From NCBI GenBank assembly GCA_023974075.1, contig CM043791.1, positions 27,216,642 through 27,280,641 of the forward strand: DNA of 64,000 nt, given 5' to 3'. A model generated the notes under the pieces. The model was not told where the DNA came from, made no database searches, and saw only the letters and a list, made by a program, of their open reading frames with translations. Shown here piece after piece: positions 29,801-43,620 of this stretch (within the stretch, counting starts at the first letter, position 1; each line of letters starts with the position of its first letter). Origin of the DNA: Chaenocephalus aceratus (lineage: Eukaryota > Chordata > Actinopteri > Perciformes > Channichthyidae). The translations under genes were made by a program, and so were the position numbers.

Positions 29801-32800
29801 ACCAGAGTGTTGTGGGCGTACTCGACCCAGAGCAGCTGTTTAGCCCAGGCCGCTGGGTTCTTGGAGACTATACATCGTAAGGTTGTCTCCATCTCCTGGT
29901 TCTTTCTTTCTGTCTGACCGTTGGACTGCGGATGGAAACCGGATGACAGACTGACCGTGGCCCCAAGGAGCGTGCAGAATTCCCTCCAGAACACCGAGGT
30001 AAATTGAGGACCACGATCGGAAACCACATCAGTAGGCAGCCCATGGAGCCGGAACACATGGAGCAGGACCAGCTCTGCCGTCTCTTTAGCTGAGGGGAGC
30101 TTGGGTATCGGCACAAAATGAGCCATCTTACTGAATCGGTCTACCACCGTCAAGATGGCAGTGTGTCCGTTGGACGGTGGCAGACCAGTAACAAAGTCCA
30201 AAGAAATGTGAGACCAGGGGCGATGAGGGATAGGCAGAGGTCGTAGGAGACCAGCAGGAGCTTGGTGAGAAGACTTGTTCTGATTGCAAACGGGGCAGGC
30301 ATTAACAAATTCCCTGGTGTCCTCCTTAAGTGTTTCCCACCAGAACCTTTGCTGGACTACCTCCCAGGATGGCAGGTGAGTCTGGAGTTATGAGCCAACT
30401 GGAGAACATCAGACCTCAACGTCTGCGGAACGAACAGGCGGTTCGGAGGACAGGCACTGGGTCCCGGCTGGTCCTGCTGGGCAGCCTTGACCCTCTCCTC
30501 CACCTCCCAGATGAGGGCGGCGACGAGCTGAGAAGTCGGAAGGATGGTGTCCAAGCCCCTGGGAAATGTTACCTCCCTCTCCAAACTGACGAGAAAGAGC
30601 GTCAGCCTTAATGTTCCGAGAACCAGGGCGGTAGGAGAGGGAGAAATTGAACCGAGTGAAGAAAAGGGCCCATCTAGCCTGTCGGGAATTCAGTCTGCGG
30701 GCCGACCGGATGTACTCCAAATTCTTGTGGTCGGTCCACACCAGGAAAGGTTGACTGGTCCCCTCGAGCCAGTGACGCCACTCCTCCAGAGCCAACTTCA
30801 CTGCTAGCAGCTCCCGGTTTCCCACATCATAATTCCTTTCCGCTGGAGTCAAACGCTTTGAAAAGAAAGCACAGGGATGGAGTTTTTGGCTGTCCATTGC
30901 TCGCTGAGACAGGATGGCTCCCACCCCCATATCAGAAGCATCCACCTACAAAACAAACTGTCTTACAGGATCGGGTACTCGGAGGATGGGGCCGGAGGTG
31001 AACCTCGCCTTAAGGTTCTGGAATGCCTCCTCAGCCGAGGAGGACCACTGGAACATGACCTTAGAGGAGGTCAGGGCTGTGAGAGGAGCGGCCAAGGTAC
31101 TGTATCCACGAATGAACCTCCGGTAGAAGTTGGCGAACCCGAGGAACTGTTGTAGCCGCTTCCGGGAATCTGGAACCGGCCAGGAAGTGACTGCATCAAC
31201 CTTGGAAGGATCCATCTCGATGCTCCCTTGTCCCACGATGTATCCCAGAAAAGAGACAGAGGATGTGTGAAACTCGCACTTCTCCGTTTTAACAAACAGC
31301 GAGTTCTCGAGTAATCTCCTGAGAACCGCCTGGACGTGGTGCACGTGTTCTTTCAGTGTCTTGGAAAAGATCAGGATGTCATCCAAGTAAACAAACACGT
31401 GTCGGTCCAACATGTCTCGGAGCACATCATTTACCAACGCCTGGAATACTGCAGGGGCGTTGGTAAGCCCAAAAGGCATGACTAGGTACTCGTAGTGCCC
31501 CGAGGTGGTGTTGAAGGCGGTCTTCCACTCATCCCCCTCGCGAATACGTACCAAGTGGTACGCGTTACGCAAGTCCAGCTTCGTGAATATGGTTGCTCCC
31601 TGCAACAACTCAAATGCAGAAGAGATAAGAGGCAGTGGGTATCGATTCTTGATTGTAATGTCATTAAGACCCCGAAAGTCGATACAGGGCCTTAGGGTCT
31701 TGTCTTTCTTCTCTACAAAGAAGAACCCTGCGCCAGCAGGTGATGAGGACGGGCGAATAATCCCAGCCGCCAGAGCGTCATTGATATAAGTCTCCATGGA
31801 AACTCTTTCCGGAGCAGACAGGGAGTACAATCGACCCCTGGGAGGGCTGGTGCCGGGATGCAGGTCGATGGCACAGTCGTAGGGCCGGTGTGGTGGTAGG
31901 GAAGTAGCCCTCGACTTGCTGAATACTTCCTTGAAGTCCAGATATTCCGGTGGAACTCCTGTAACATCCAGAACTTGGCTGGGGTTCCCCGAGCGTTGAG
32001 GCGCGGCAGCCTGTTTCAGACAGATCTGATGACAAGAGGGGCTCCATCCCAAAATGGCTCCCGTCTCCCAGTCAATGTTAGGGTTGTGGCGGCGGAGCCA
32101 TGGGTAACCCAGGATAAGCGGGATATGTGGAGACCGGAGAACATGAAACTGAATAGTCTCGTGATGGTTCCCAGACAGGAGCATGTGAACGGGTACAGTC
32201 TGATGAGTCACTGTCCCCAGCAGGTGACCGTCTAAGGCGTTGGCTGGAACTGGGCGAGATAAGGGAACCCGGTCTATACCCAACTGCAGCATAAGCTCTT
32301 CATCCATAATACTCGCGTCCGAACCAGAGTCAATAAAAACTGCAAGAGCCTGAGAGCTATCCGGCAATAGCAACCTGGCGTGGCTCAATGGTCTCTGAGT
32401 GGGAACAAATCCAGGGGTTTGGCTCACCAGTATGTTCCCCATTACTGCTGAGCCTTGCCTTTTACCGGGCAGTGAGAAACGAAATGGCCGGCCCGGCCGC
32501 AGTAGAGACACAGGTTACGACGTCTGCGATGCTCACGTTCCTCCAAAGTGAGGTTGGTGCGACCCACCTGCATGGGCTCATCCCCCCCTGGTTGCGGCTC
32601 TGGAGTGAGGTGAGGAGTCGCAGCCAAACTCGGACGTCGGGGCGCCCAGGCATGTTGAACTTCCGCCGATCGTCGCTCCCGTCTCCGTGTCTGGATGCGC
32701 CGATCCATTCGGGAAGTCAGTTCAATCAACCCATCCAGTGAATTGGGCAAATCAAACGACACAAGCTCATCTTTGATGTAATCCGCCAACCCACGCAGAT

Positions 32801-35800
32801 AGGCGTCACACTGGGCTGCAGAATTCCAGTTGCTGAGGCGGCTCCGGGTGCGAAACTCAATGGCATAATCCACTATAGATCCATTACCCTGGCTCAGGTT
32901 CAATAGTCCTCCTGCAGCGTCTGGACCCACAGACACGGGTCCAAACACCTTGCGCAGCTCCGCAGAAAAAGCGGGGAACGAAGAGCAGGCGGGTGTTTGT
33001 TGCTCCCATTCCGCTGTGCCCCACAGTCGGGCTTTCCCAGTCAAATGATTGACCGTGAACGCCACACGAGCAGCTTCAGAAGCGAAAGTGTGTGGCTGCA
33101 GTGCAAACAGGATAGAACAGTTCGTAAGAAACGGGCTGCAGCCCTCCGGTTCCCCGGCGTAGCGCTCCGGAGTTCCCACCCGAGGCTCCGGGGTAAATCC
33201 CATCAGAGGTGATGCAGAAGCGGGTGTCGACGGCATAGGAAGAGGCGCTGGAGCGGCCACTCCTGCCACTAGCTGCTGCACCGTAGCCGTTAGCTGCTGT
33301 AGCTGCGCAGCTAAATAGGTTAGCGTCTGGTCATGTGAAGATGTAGCATGATGAGCCTCGGTGGCCAGGGCGGCTATCGAGGCTTCCTGCCTCTGGAGAG
33401 CGTCCTCAACTCTCTCGAAACGGTCTCTTGGTGAAGAGGAGTGCGCTGGGTCCATGTTCTGGCCAGATTGTTCTGTCACAGTTTTAAGGAGAACCCAAAT
33501 GCAGCACTCGAGAAACCAAGGAGAATTGGTAATATCCTTTATTGGAGATTCCACTGGATCGGAGGAATACCAACCGGGCAGTATAACGCACCGGAGGACA
33601 GCGGGCAGAAGGTGAGTCAGGGACAGGCAGAGGGTCAGGGAGTAAGCGAGGCGGTCAGCGTAGATACAGGCAGGGTCGGATAACAGGTCAGGCAGGATAG
33701 TCGAGGGACAGGCAGGATCAGGAAACAGGCAGAGCAGGCAGGTCGGGGACAGGCAGGGTCGGAACCGGGTAGGCAATCTAGTGTTGAACGCGGGAGAGAC
33801 AAGCATGAGGCAAAGTACAATCTGGCAAAGAGTGTGTGTCAGGTGCGAGTTTAAATACTGGCAGAAGCTAATGGGTGCAGAAGAGAAAGAGAGTGAGTTA
33901 ACGAGTGGGTGTGGAAAACAGGTGAGACAGGTGAATGGAAAACTACTGGTGAATGATGGAGCAGACTATGACACATATAGGCAATTTCATTTTTATCAAG
34001 ACTTAAATACATTCATTCTTTTTTAAGCATAGTGAATGCAATTGCTTTTGCCTAGGCCACAAGCCCAGTGGACAAATTGTTGTGTACATCATAGTACTAT
34101 TCAAATAAGATAAACTATATTGTTTGTTCCAAGCAAAGCCAATGTTGAAATATTGACATCAAGTGGCAATTAGTTCCTTTTGTTAATTTCCTGTATTTTC
34201 TAACTCTATTATACTAGTCAGTTCTATAAGAATGCACTCCAAAATTAACACATGCATATTTAAAATAAACATGTTATGACATCAGTTGTGTGGAGCATCA
34301 GTAAAGGGCTATAGGAACACAAGATCCAGATATTATTATAATAAGATATTATTCCAGGGGTTCAAAAGTGACCACCTGAGGTTTCACCAGGTGATGAGTT
34401 TCCAGAAGGGTTAAAAGTGAATGTATTCAGACCAACTTATTCCTTGCACTTTCCAAAGAGCTTTTGTAAAATCTAACATTAAATTCAAGATTATGTGAGA
34501 TTATAAATGATATCATAAAGAGCTGTTAGCTGAAACTTACTTGGTCTGCTGTCCGTCGTATGACTTGTAGTGGATCTGTCGGAGCATTCTTCACATTCTT
34601 TACCTATGTAAATACAAAATGGTGATAGTTTGTCATTATTGTAAGTGAAATGGTTAAACACATGACTTGTTTAAGACATCCTTTATTTTAATGTCATTTT
34701 ATACAGGGAATTGTAGTGTCAGTGTAACACACCTTAGCTATGAATGAATGAATGGGTTTATTTTCGGGTCTGGCCATTTAAATCCCTCAGGGATCCCGTT
34801 TTCAGCATTATTATTATTATTATTACACTATTATATATTTAGAATATACATATTTCTTATCTGTATTTTTCCATATGTATTATTACATATGGAAAAATTA
34901 TTTGTTGCTATATATTGTAGTACAATGCCCACATTTTCACATACTTAATTCTTATTTCCTATGTTTCTTTTAACTTTTCTATGTTTATATATTTATGTAT
35001 TTATTGTAAAAGGGAGCAACTGTAATGTAACCCAATAAAATATTTCTGATTCTGGTTTGCAAGACAATTTTTCCACTTTCACAATTATATGTGTAACACA
35101 CATGGTAAATATCCAACTCCATATAATTATTACAAAAAGGTTTTGTAATAATTCACATTCTACTGTATATTACACTGCATTATAAAGAGTTCTCACAGTC
35201 AGACTACACTTTTGAGAAGACACAATGTCTTTCAAAGAACATGGAGATAGATCATTTATGTGCATGTTTTTGTTTTAAAAAATATACAAATATTAAACCA
35301 CCTTTCTCAACCCGTGTTGGTTTAATAAATGTATAGTTACATTATAAAATGTTTAACAAATATATTTCTAATTCAGGTTAAATTAAAATTAAATTGATTC
35401 TCAAAACCTGTATTTTGAGGTTTTCTTTTGCCTCTTTGAGCTCATGCTCCCATCCTTGTTGAAGTCTCCCAGAGTCAGAGTTTCAGGGTTTTTTGAGACA
35501 GCTACACCTGAGAGAGCAAAGTTTTGTAGGGTAAGTGTCAAAAGTGTGTGCTGTATCATTGATTAAATGTAAATCTAGAGTTAGAAATTTAAAAGCAAAA
35601 TATCTCAGTGGATTTTAACAACGTATTATTTAATATACCTAGGCAGACAGACAGTCATGTAGGAGATAAAGCCATATCCTAATGCACACTGTCAACTAAC
35701 TAACTAACACTGGCAAGACTTATGGTGAATAGTGGTGTCATTTCATTTCATTACATTTAATTTAGCTGACGCTTTTATCCAAAGCGACTTACAATGACCA

Positions 35801-38800
35801 ACAATTACAGGGACATTCTCCCCAGTGCATGACATTAAGGATTTTGGGAGATGGCCCTGTGGGCCATCTAAGCTAATTTACAGATGGCCCTGAGCCCAAT
35901 AGAGATTTCCCTGAAAAATACGGGTGGATGAAATGGCACGAAGGGTTTGGGGGGGCCTCCGTCCCTCTAGAAAATATAGATTTTTGCAGGTCTTAGATGC
36001 TGTCTGGTGCATTCTCTAGACTGAATTATAAGATGAACCACCACAATATTATATTGTACAATTTCAATTTTATTCTTCATTTCACTTGTTTGTTTGTTCT
36101 TGTTTGTGTTTGCTCGCTTGCATGCCCTGCATAGCTATAAGAAATACTTAAGTTGTTGGTCAAAACACTTTCCATCTGATGAAGGCAAATGCCTTCCCAG
36201 ATGTAAAAAAGTAGAAAACATTACATTCAGTTAAGAGCTTGTGCTAGAATTTTTTGCTGCCCGTCATTTTGACGGACAGGATCGTAAAACTTCCGTCAAA
36301 ATCCAGAATTACCCGTCGGCCTTTACACAACTCTGACGAGGGGGGGGACAGTTCACATGCGCCGTGTTATGCATGGCTGCTGCACCTCGCGGGAGTGTGC
36401 ACAGCGTAAAGCCAAAACTCACAGAAATTTCAATGATTTGTAGGGCACAGTTAGGTTTGGAAACGGTATGATTTCCTTTCTAGAGGGCATGCATAACACC
36501 GGAGCCTCGCTGCGGGGAAACTTTGGCGCTGTTCAGAGTTTGTTCTAATCCGTCAAAATGACGGACTACTTTCAGATTTGTCCGTCATTGTTAAAAAAAT
36601 CGGTCATAGACGGAAAATATTCGGTTAACGCGACTTCTGATTCAGTTATACGAGTCGACACGCAGCTCTGCATGATCACATGCAGCGGTGAGCGGGACAA
36701 AACACACACTTCAGGTTAGAATATCACACGTAGCTATTTTAATTACCTCTCAAACTACCTAAACTAGTTATAGATATGTTTAGTTTTACTGTCGGGTCAC
36801 TCATTACTGGATCCCCGAGCTGCATGATACTGGCATAATAGATTGCCCGATCGGGCAACCAGCAGGTGAGGCTTCATTGCCCGAGCTAAATACAAGATGG
36901 CCCCGGGCCATCGGGCAGTCGTTAATGTCGAGCCATTTTTCTTGTGAAGTAACTAAGGGCTAAGTGCCTTACTCAAGGGCACACTAGTGGTGGGGTTCCA
37001 GGCGGGATTTGAACTCACAACCTTCCGATCTTCACCCCACTATCCATTAGACCACCACTACCCCTATTTCACTGCCTTTAATGTTCTGCGACAATCGAAT
37101 CTTCATCAAGTCGAAAATCATTAGTCAGTATCATATAAGACGGTAACATTACCCAAACATATGTGAGAAATCAGGACAATTATTTTAAAAAACCTACATT
37201 TTCTTTCCACCCTGCACCTTTGACCTCTTGCTCCCTGTGCCATGATCTGGCCTTGTGACTCCCAAAGAGAGGCTTTCCTTGTCTTCTGTGACACCTGCAC
37301 CATATGGGGCCCAGATTTGTAGAGCACAATTAGAGTACAGTTGAAGTGTCAACAATATAAATGCTGTGTCAGTCATAAAAGGAGCATACAGATAGTCATC
37401 AACAGTTAAGAAATATTGCTATTATAGTGGATTTTGAAAACTGCTTAAATACTGAAGCAAATGTGGAAGAAGATGCATTCCAAATATTAGTGCCCTGAAT
37501 TTACATGAATCGCTACAAACCTTGTGCAGCTTCCTCCACAGAAGTTGATGCTGGCTCTCCCCCATTCACCACTTCCACATCATGGCTTTGAGATTCTACA
37601 TATCAGAGCCACAAGAGCAAATTGAATTTGACCATACATATTTTACGATAGTAAAATAATTACAATAATTACGTTTTGAAATCATTGTGTCAGTGCCAAT
37701 ATCACTAAGTACCTTGCTCTCCCTGTCCCTCTGCATTGGATCTGTAATCCCCCTCTTCGACCACATCAGTAGCCTCCACGACCAAATCAGTACCATCCAC
37801 AGGACAGAAATCAAGCACCACAAATTCAGTTTCTGTTGGAGAGAAAAAAATTCTCAAATTAAAGGTAAACACATGGCTGTGCATTACAATGTATTTAGAC
37901 ATGCTTCTGCCCCACATAGCTACTTGTGGAATAGTCATACGTAGTTGAATGCAAATCTAGATCACAATAATAATACTAGTAGAAGGAGTGGTGGGCAAGA
38001 CTCCTGTAAAGCGCACACAAATGCCAATTTATTCAAGGCTCAATATTACTGAATTAAGGGCATCATTGGTTAATAAGCAAATTACCTTTAATCTAAATGC
38101 TTGCTTCCAATACATGGAAACAATAGTCATGAAGTCAAATTTTCCCCATCACCTAAACTGTCCAACAAAACAGGTCAAGTTGAAAAATGTCAACACTTAC
38201 CCAGATCTGTCCCACAATCTTCAATGGTTCCTTTTTGATTCTGAAACCTTCTGAAGTGCACTGCGGTATGAAAACATCAAAGAATATAATCTTTAAAAAA
38301 AATGGAAACTCCAATATCAGATTTTAAATTACTTTCAAAGAAATCATCAATACAGTAAAAGATACTCACACTTTAATACTTTCGCATACACTGATTTGAT
38401 ATCTTCTTCCAAGCAGTCATCCAGCTTCATCTGTATGCTACTGAAGACATCTGCTGTGTAGCCATTCTTATTCTTTTTCCCCAAAAGCAAAAGTGGAAAA
38501 TACCCCAGAGCAGCAAGCCGGTCCAACTGAAATGGTAATAAGTAAATGCAAGTCATAAAGCCTGAATTTCACATCAGAAAAGTATTTGATCCATGTGTTT
38601 AAAGGTCCCATATCATGGCCATTTCTACGGATCATAATTCCATTGTGGAGGTCTACTAAAATAGATTTATACTGTTCAATTTTCCAAACTCACATTGGTT
38701 TCTCATACAGCATCTCTGTATAGTATGTGTATTCACTCTCTGTCCTAAACGGCTTGTTAGAGCTCCTGCCCCCCCCTCCCTGTGAGCCCAGTGGCCTTCT

Positions 38801-40230
38801 GCGAGACAGTGAGACACAGCTAAACTCAGCCCGAAACCAGCCCGAACACACACACACACCCGCAGCCTGGCTGGGAGTTTGTGTGTGTACTCAAACACCG
38901 ACTCACAGCCTCGCAGCGTCCCGTCGTCTCAGGGAGGAGAAATCGGCGGAGCTGCAGCTGAGAAAAGATTGAGTGAGGAAGTCACTCCAATCTGCAGACT
39001 TAACGTAACGGCTCCGCGGACGTAACGTAACGGCTCCACGGATTGTTCCATTTGGGTATGGGCACGTCACCATACCCAGGAAGAAAACAATGGAAAAAGA
39101 GAAATGTCCAACGAGGTGTTCTGGGGCAGCATAGACAGGTATTTTCTGTGTTAGAGTTTTACTCGCTACAGGGTGTACTTTGAGGGTTTGTGACTCTGCA
39201 GACCGTGTACATGCAGAAAAATCTACATAACACACAAGGGGACGGGTGATAACCAGAAAAGCATGACATGGGACCTTTAAGAAAACATGATGAAGTATGT
39301 TTTATTTACCTGTAGATTGAACGTAAATTAATAGGAAGTATATCACTCTTTCAATTATCAATAGTTTTGAGTCCTTTATAAGTTTTATGAGCATTTTAGC
39401 CTGTGTTTCTTTCTCTAGCAGGACACTAAATAAAGAAGCCTTAAATTGATGAAACACTAAATATGGGGCCGATCATTGGGCTGCTTTCCGACTATTTAAA
39501 GATGTATGTAGTCAACAAAGGTCCAGTGTAACAGTGTAAAAGTTAAAATATGTAAAGTTGTGTTACCACTTGTGCTTACCATTTTGAAGCTGGAGTCTAG
39601 GACATGTGCGCCGTTGCAGTTTTTCTTTATTCTTTCTTTCCACTCCTTTTCCTCAGCTGCAAACCTTTTTCTTTCTTTAACCAGTCTGTCCTTGTGTGGC
39701 TGTTGGGCCTCACATTTAGGACATTTCTTGCATGCAACAAAAATCTTGTCCTGGCATGCCACACATTTCTTGACATTGCGTATCGCCGACATGTCTGCAA
39801 CAATAGGATGAAGTTCACAGTTAGCTTGTTCTTGATAGTGACTTTAAAACATGAATGTTAGACGGTGTATTTTGTGCAATATGGTGCTGGTCAAGTGTTA
39901 GGAGAGCTATGTCTTGTGTAGCCTATAATATTGCATGTACAAATGTACAGTTTTTGTGGGTAGCCTAGCAACAAGTTATATTTACAGGTAACATAAATGT
40001 ACATAACCCTTCTCTGTGAAATCTTCTCATGAAACGTCTGTATCAAGATGGACCGATTGCAAACACAACTAATGTTACTATCTAGCTCATATTACGTTCA
40101 TACAATAAATGTCTTACCCGTTGACGTTCTGCAGAGTCTGGACATGCACCACAGTCCGCCAAAATGTACCGCACTCCGCAGTTACCGCAGACTACCAAAA
40201 ATGAGCAACGACTGTATAAATCCCGCGTTA
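26871..40230 (-). CDS. KDZ-transposon companion gene: zinc-ribbon / chromodomain-like protein
   Basis: Minus-strand gene of the giant transposon. A 5' UTR exon ends at 40,118 (donor GTAAGAC). Coding exons: 39,580-39,792 (ATG 39,792), 38,370-38,526, 38,201-38,260, 37,713-37,832, 37,521-37,595, 37,198-37,294, 35,408-35,507, 34,541-34,603, 28,097-28,128, 27,513-27,570 and 26,871-26,882 (TGA). Exons 1-6 join in phase. Exons 6 and 7 both need a phase-1 start and end in phase 2, so they cannot follow one another, and exon 8 is open only in phase 0; an exon is missed, or exons 6/7 are alternatives. The N-terminus has CVACQ, CKKCPKC (zinc ribbon). The C-terminus (RWKNTWEP) resembles a chromodomain. 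Inferred role: accessory DNA or chromatin-binding factor for transposition. A Sushi retrotransposon sits in the intron between exons 8 and 9. Confidence 0.65.
27513..28128 (-). CDS. Companion gene exons 9-10: chromodomain-like segment
   Basis: The 32-nt exon 28,097-28,128 and the 58-nt exon 27,513-27,570 join in phase after exon 8 (34,541-34,603, [11 protein letters not shown]) to give [21 protein letters not shown] and ISSLESATE. The pattern (hydrophobic strand, W, gap, NTWEP, x, LE) is that of a chromodomain. The final exon adds three residues and TGA. Chromodomains bind methylated histone tails and are used by some mobile elements for targeting. That role here is inference. Confidence 0.6.
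28430..28929 (-). mobile_element. Sushi-type 3' LTR
   Basis: 500 bp with TG...CA ends. Differs from 33,474-33,973 by GCCAGG/GTCAGG and GGTTGG/GGTCGG. Contains the repeated CAGGCAG/GGGACAGGCAG motif typical of these fish LTRs. Confidence 0.95.
29068..30360 (-). CDS. Sushi-type integrase with C-terminal chromodomain
   Basis: The frame is open from about 30,360 to 29,068 (first Met 30,201). It carries [12 protein letters not shown] (zinc domain CxxC), [14 protein letters not shown] (first Asp), [14 protein letters not shown] (second Asp), [16 protein letters not shown] (catalytic Glu), [14 protein letters not shown] and, at the end, [20 protein letters not shown] with [12 protein letters not shown]: a chromodomain, the hallmark of chromoviruses that directs integration. 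A frame change near 30,360 separates it from the preceding spacer. Otherwise the domain is complete. Confidence 0.92.
   Translation of the reverse strand, partial: VVQQRFWWETLKEDTREFVNACPVCNQNKSSHQAPAGLLRPLPIPHRPWSHISLDFVTGLPPSNGHTAILTVVDRFSKMAHFVPIPKLPSAKETAELVLLHVFRLHGLPTDVVSDRGPQFTSVFWREFCTLLGATVSLSSGFHPQSNGQTERKNQEMETTLRCIVSKNPAAWAKQLLWVEYAHNTLVSSATKLSPFQCAYGPQPPLFPALEREVTCPSVQAFIRRCRQTWNQARRTLVCSANRYASSANRRRSEAPVYQVGQKVWLSSRDIPLRVDSKKLAPKFIGPFEIVRIINPAAVRLRLPRTLRIHPTFHVSRIKPVRESALVPAIPPPPPPRMIDGGPTYTLRRLLRSRRRGRGVQYLVDWKGYGPEERCWVPARHVLDPRLIREFHRRNPEQPSKNRHVDGQRHRESLSSYRQLFRGGQRGAGF
30357..30945 (-). CDS. Sushi-type RNase H and spacer (frameshifted)
   Basis: Reads [20 protein letters not shown] (the V/MDAS motif), [33 protein letters not shown] and [11 protein letters not shown]: RNase H catalytic acidic residues present. 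The frame is lost around 30,520; the continuation [15 protein letters not shown] spacer and [12 protein letters not shown] (30,357-30,584) is in another frame. A TAG at 30,946-30,948 separates it from RT. Confidence 0.88.
30946..32511 (-). CDS. Sushi-type protease and reverse transcriptase
   Basis: 521 codons, overlapping the end of gag in another frame (frameshift-type gag-pol junction). Protease: [20 protein letters not shown] (DSG) and [91 protein letters not shown] (YLDD catalytic pair), [16 protein letters not shown]. Stops at TAG 30,946-30,948 just before VDASD of RNase H, where the family normally has an acidic residue, so the stop looks like a point mutation. Confidence 0.93.
   Translation of the reverse strand: MSLLRPGRPFRFSLPGKRQGSAVMGNILVSQTPGFVPTQRPLSHARLLLPDSSQALAVFIDSGSDASIMDEELMLQLGIDRVPLSRPVPANALDGHLLGTVTHQTVPVHMLLSGNHHETIQFHVLRSPHIPLILGYPWLRRHNPNIDWETGAILGWSPSCHQICLKQAAAPQRSGNPSQVLDVTGVPPEYLDFKEVFSKSRATSLPPHRPYDCAIDLHPGTSPPRGRLYSLSAPERVSMETYINDALAAGIIRPSSSPAGAGFFFVEKKDKTLRPCIDFRGLNDITIKNRYPLPLISSAFELLQGATIFTKLDLRNAYHLVRIREGDEWKTAFNTTSGHYEYLVMPFGLTNAPAVFQALVNDVLRDMLDRHVFVYLDDILIFSKTLKEHVHHVQAVLRRLLENSLFVKTEKCEFHTSSVSFLGYIVGQGSIEMDPSKVDAVTSWPVPDSRKRLQQFLGFANFYRRFIRGYSTLAAPLTALTSSKVMFQWSSSAEEAFQNLKARFTSGPILRVPDPVRQFVL
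32442..33455 (-). CDS. Sushi-type gag (337 aa)
   Basis: I take the ATG at 33,455 ([20 protein letters not shown]), just inside the 5' LTR; the frame is open further into the LTR, but that part reads like chance. Capsid motifs [37 protein letters not shown] and [16 protein letters not shown]. One CCHC knuckle [14 protein letters not shown] near the C-terminus. This is the gag type from which mammalian PEG10/RTL genes descend. No internal stop is seen, so the protein could be made. Confidence 0.92.
   Translation of the reverse strand: MDPAHSSSPRDRFERVEDALQRQEASIAALATEAHHATSSHDQTLTYLAAQLQQLTATVQQLVAGVAAPAPLPMPSTPASASPLMGFTPEPRVGTPERYAGEPEGCSPFLTNCSILFALQPHTFASEAARVAFTVNHLTGKARLWGTAEWEQQTPACSSFPAFSAELRKVFGPVSVGPDAAGGLLNLSQGNGSIVDYAIEFRTRSRLSNWNSAAQCDAYLRGLADYIKDELVSFDLPNSLDGLIELTSRMDRRIQTRRRERRSAEVQHAWAPRRPSLAATPHLTPEPQPGGDEPMQVGRTNLTLEEREHRRRRNLCLYCGRAGHFVSHCPVKGKAQQ
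33474..33973 (-). mobile_element. Sushi-type 5' LTR
   Basis: 500 bp. On the minus strand it is followed by GAACAATCTGGCCAGAACAT, holding the likely PBS, and then the gag ATG at 33,455. Right-hand target duplication CATAT at 33,974-33,978. Confidence 0.95.
34741..35060. repeat. A/T-rich dispersed repeat in companion-gene intron
   Basis: Starts with a GAATGAATGAATGGGTTTAT tract, includes an (ATT)n run, and ends AATAAAATATTTCTGATTCTGG, like the 3' end of a dispersed LINE-type repeat. No coding content. Confidence 0.4.
35408..35507 (-). CDS. Companion gene exon 7 (duplicate of the exon at 37,198-37,294)
   Basis: Acceptor CTCTCAG at 35,508-35,514 and donor GTTTTG at 35,402-35,407. Starts in phase 1 and ends in phase 2, like exon 6, so the pair would behave as mutually exclusive exons. 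Open in that phase throughout. Confidence 0.6.
35750..37066 (-). mobile_element. tRNA-derived SINE split by a ~1.1-kb insertion
   Basis: The outer parts, 35,750-35,840 (TTTAGCTGACGCTTTTATCC, AAAGCGACTTACAATG) and 36,940-37,066, form a common teleost SINE on the minus strand. Its tRNA-like head reads TGGTCTAATGGATAGTGGGG with a B-box-like GTTGTGAGTTCAAATCCC. The middle (about 35,845-36,935) is a separate insertion whose ends share GATGGCCCtGnGGGCCATC-type sequence. It contains no coding frame I can recognise. Confidence 0.6.
37198..37294 (-). CDS. Companion gene exon 6 (duplicate of the exon at 35,408-35,507)
   Basis: Encodes [20 protein letters not shown] and [12 protein letters not shown]. 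The exon at 35,408-35,507 encodes [20 protein letters not shown] and [13 protein letters not shown]: same start phase, same end phase, near-equal length (97 and 100 nt), same layout of GV..., S/T-L-x-LG, DG/HG and S-KR basic tail. This is an exon duplication, and the basic tails look like nuclear-localisation sequences. Confidence 0.65.
38370..38526 (-). CDS. Companion gene coding exon 2
   Basis: 52 codons plus one base. Acceptor AG 38,527-38,528, donor GTGAGT at 38,364-38,369. Encodes [40 protein letters not shown] and [12 protein letters not shown], a hydrophobic globular stretch with no lesion. I do not know the fold. Confidence 0.75.
38603..39276. mobile_element. TTAA-flanked MITE (piggyBac-like) in companion-gene intron 1
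   Basis: Ends AGGTCCCATATCATG and, reverse-complemented, AGGTCCCATGTCATG, flanked by TTAA at 38,599-38,602 and 39,277-39,280. TTAA duplication is the mark of piggyBac-type transposition. 674 bp, no transposase. Confidence 0.8.
39580..39792 (-). CDS. Companion gene coding exon 1: Cys-rich zinc ribbon and basic coiled region
   Basis: 71 codons in phase 0, acceptor AG at 39,795-39,796, donor GTAAGC at 39,574-39,579. Reads [34 protein letters not shown], then a Lys/Glu-rich helix ([20 protein letters not shown]) and [12 protein letters not shown]. The CxxC...CxxCxxC spacing resembles the short zinc ribbon of UPF0547-type proteins (recognition from memory, moderate). Confidence 0.75.

Positions 40231-43620
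<3,390 letters not shown>

Larger units (their letters stand above)
28430..33973 (-). mobile_element. Sushi-type chromovirus (Ty3/Gypsy), recent insertion
   Basis: LTRs of 500 bp at 28,430-28,929 and 33,474-33,973 (TGTCACAGTTTTAAGG...GCAGACTATGACA), flanked by the 5-bp duplication CATAT (28,425-28,429; 33,974-33,978). By eye the LTRs differ at only two positions. Minus-strand order: gag 33,455-32,442; protease-RT 32,511-30,946; RNase H 30,945 onward; integrase with chromodomain to 29,068; purine-rich AAGGGGGGGGTT beside the 3' LTR. Pol has one stop and at least two frameshifts, so it is young but not intact. It lies in an intron of the transposon companion gene. Confidence 0.95.

Noticed and set aside
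33456..33806. N-terminal 117-codon extension of the Sushi gag frame
   Set aside because: It lies mostly in the LTR and reads low-complexity (LPACPS-type) sequence; the ATG at 33,455 begins the recognisable gag.
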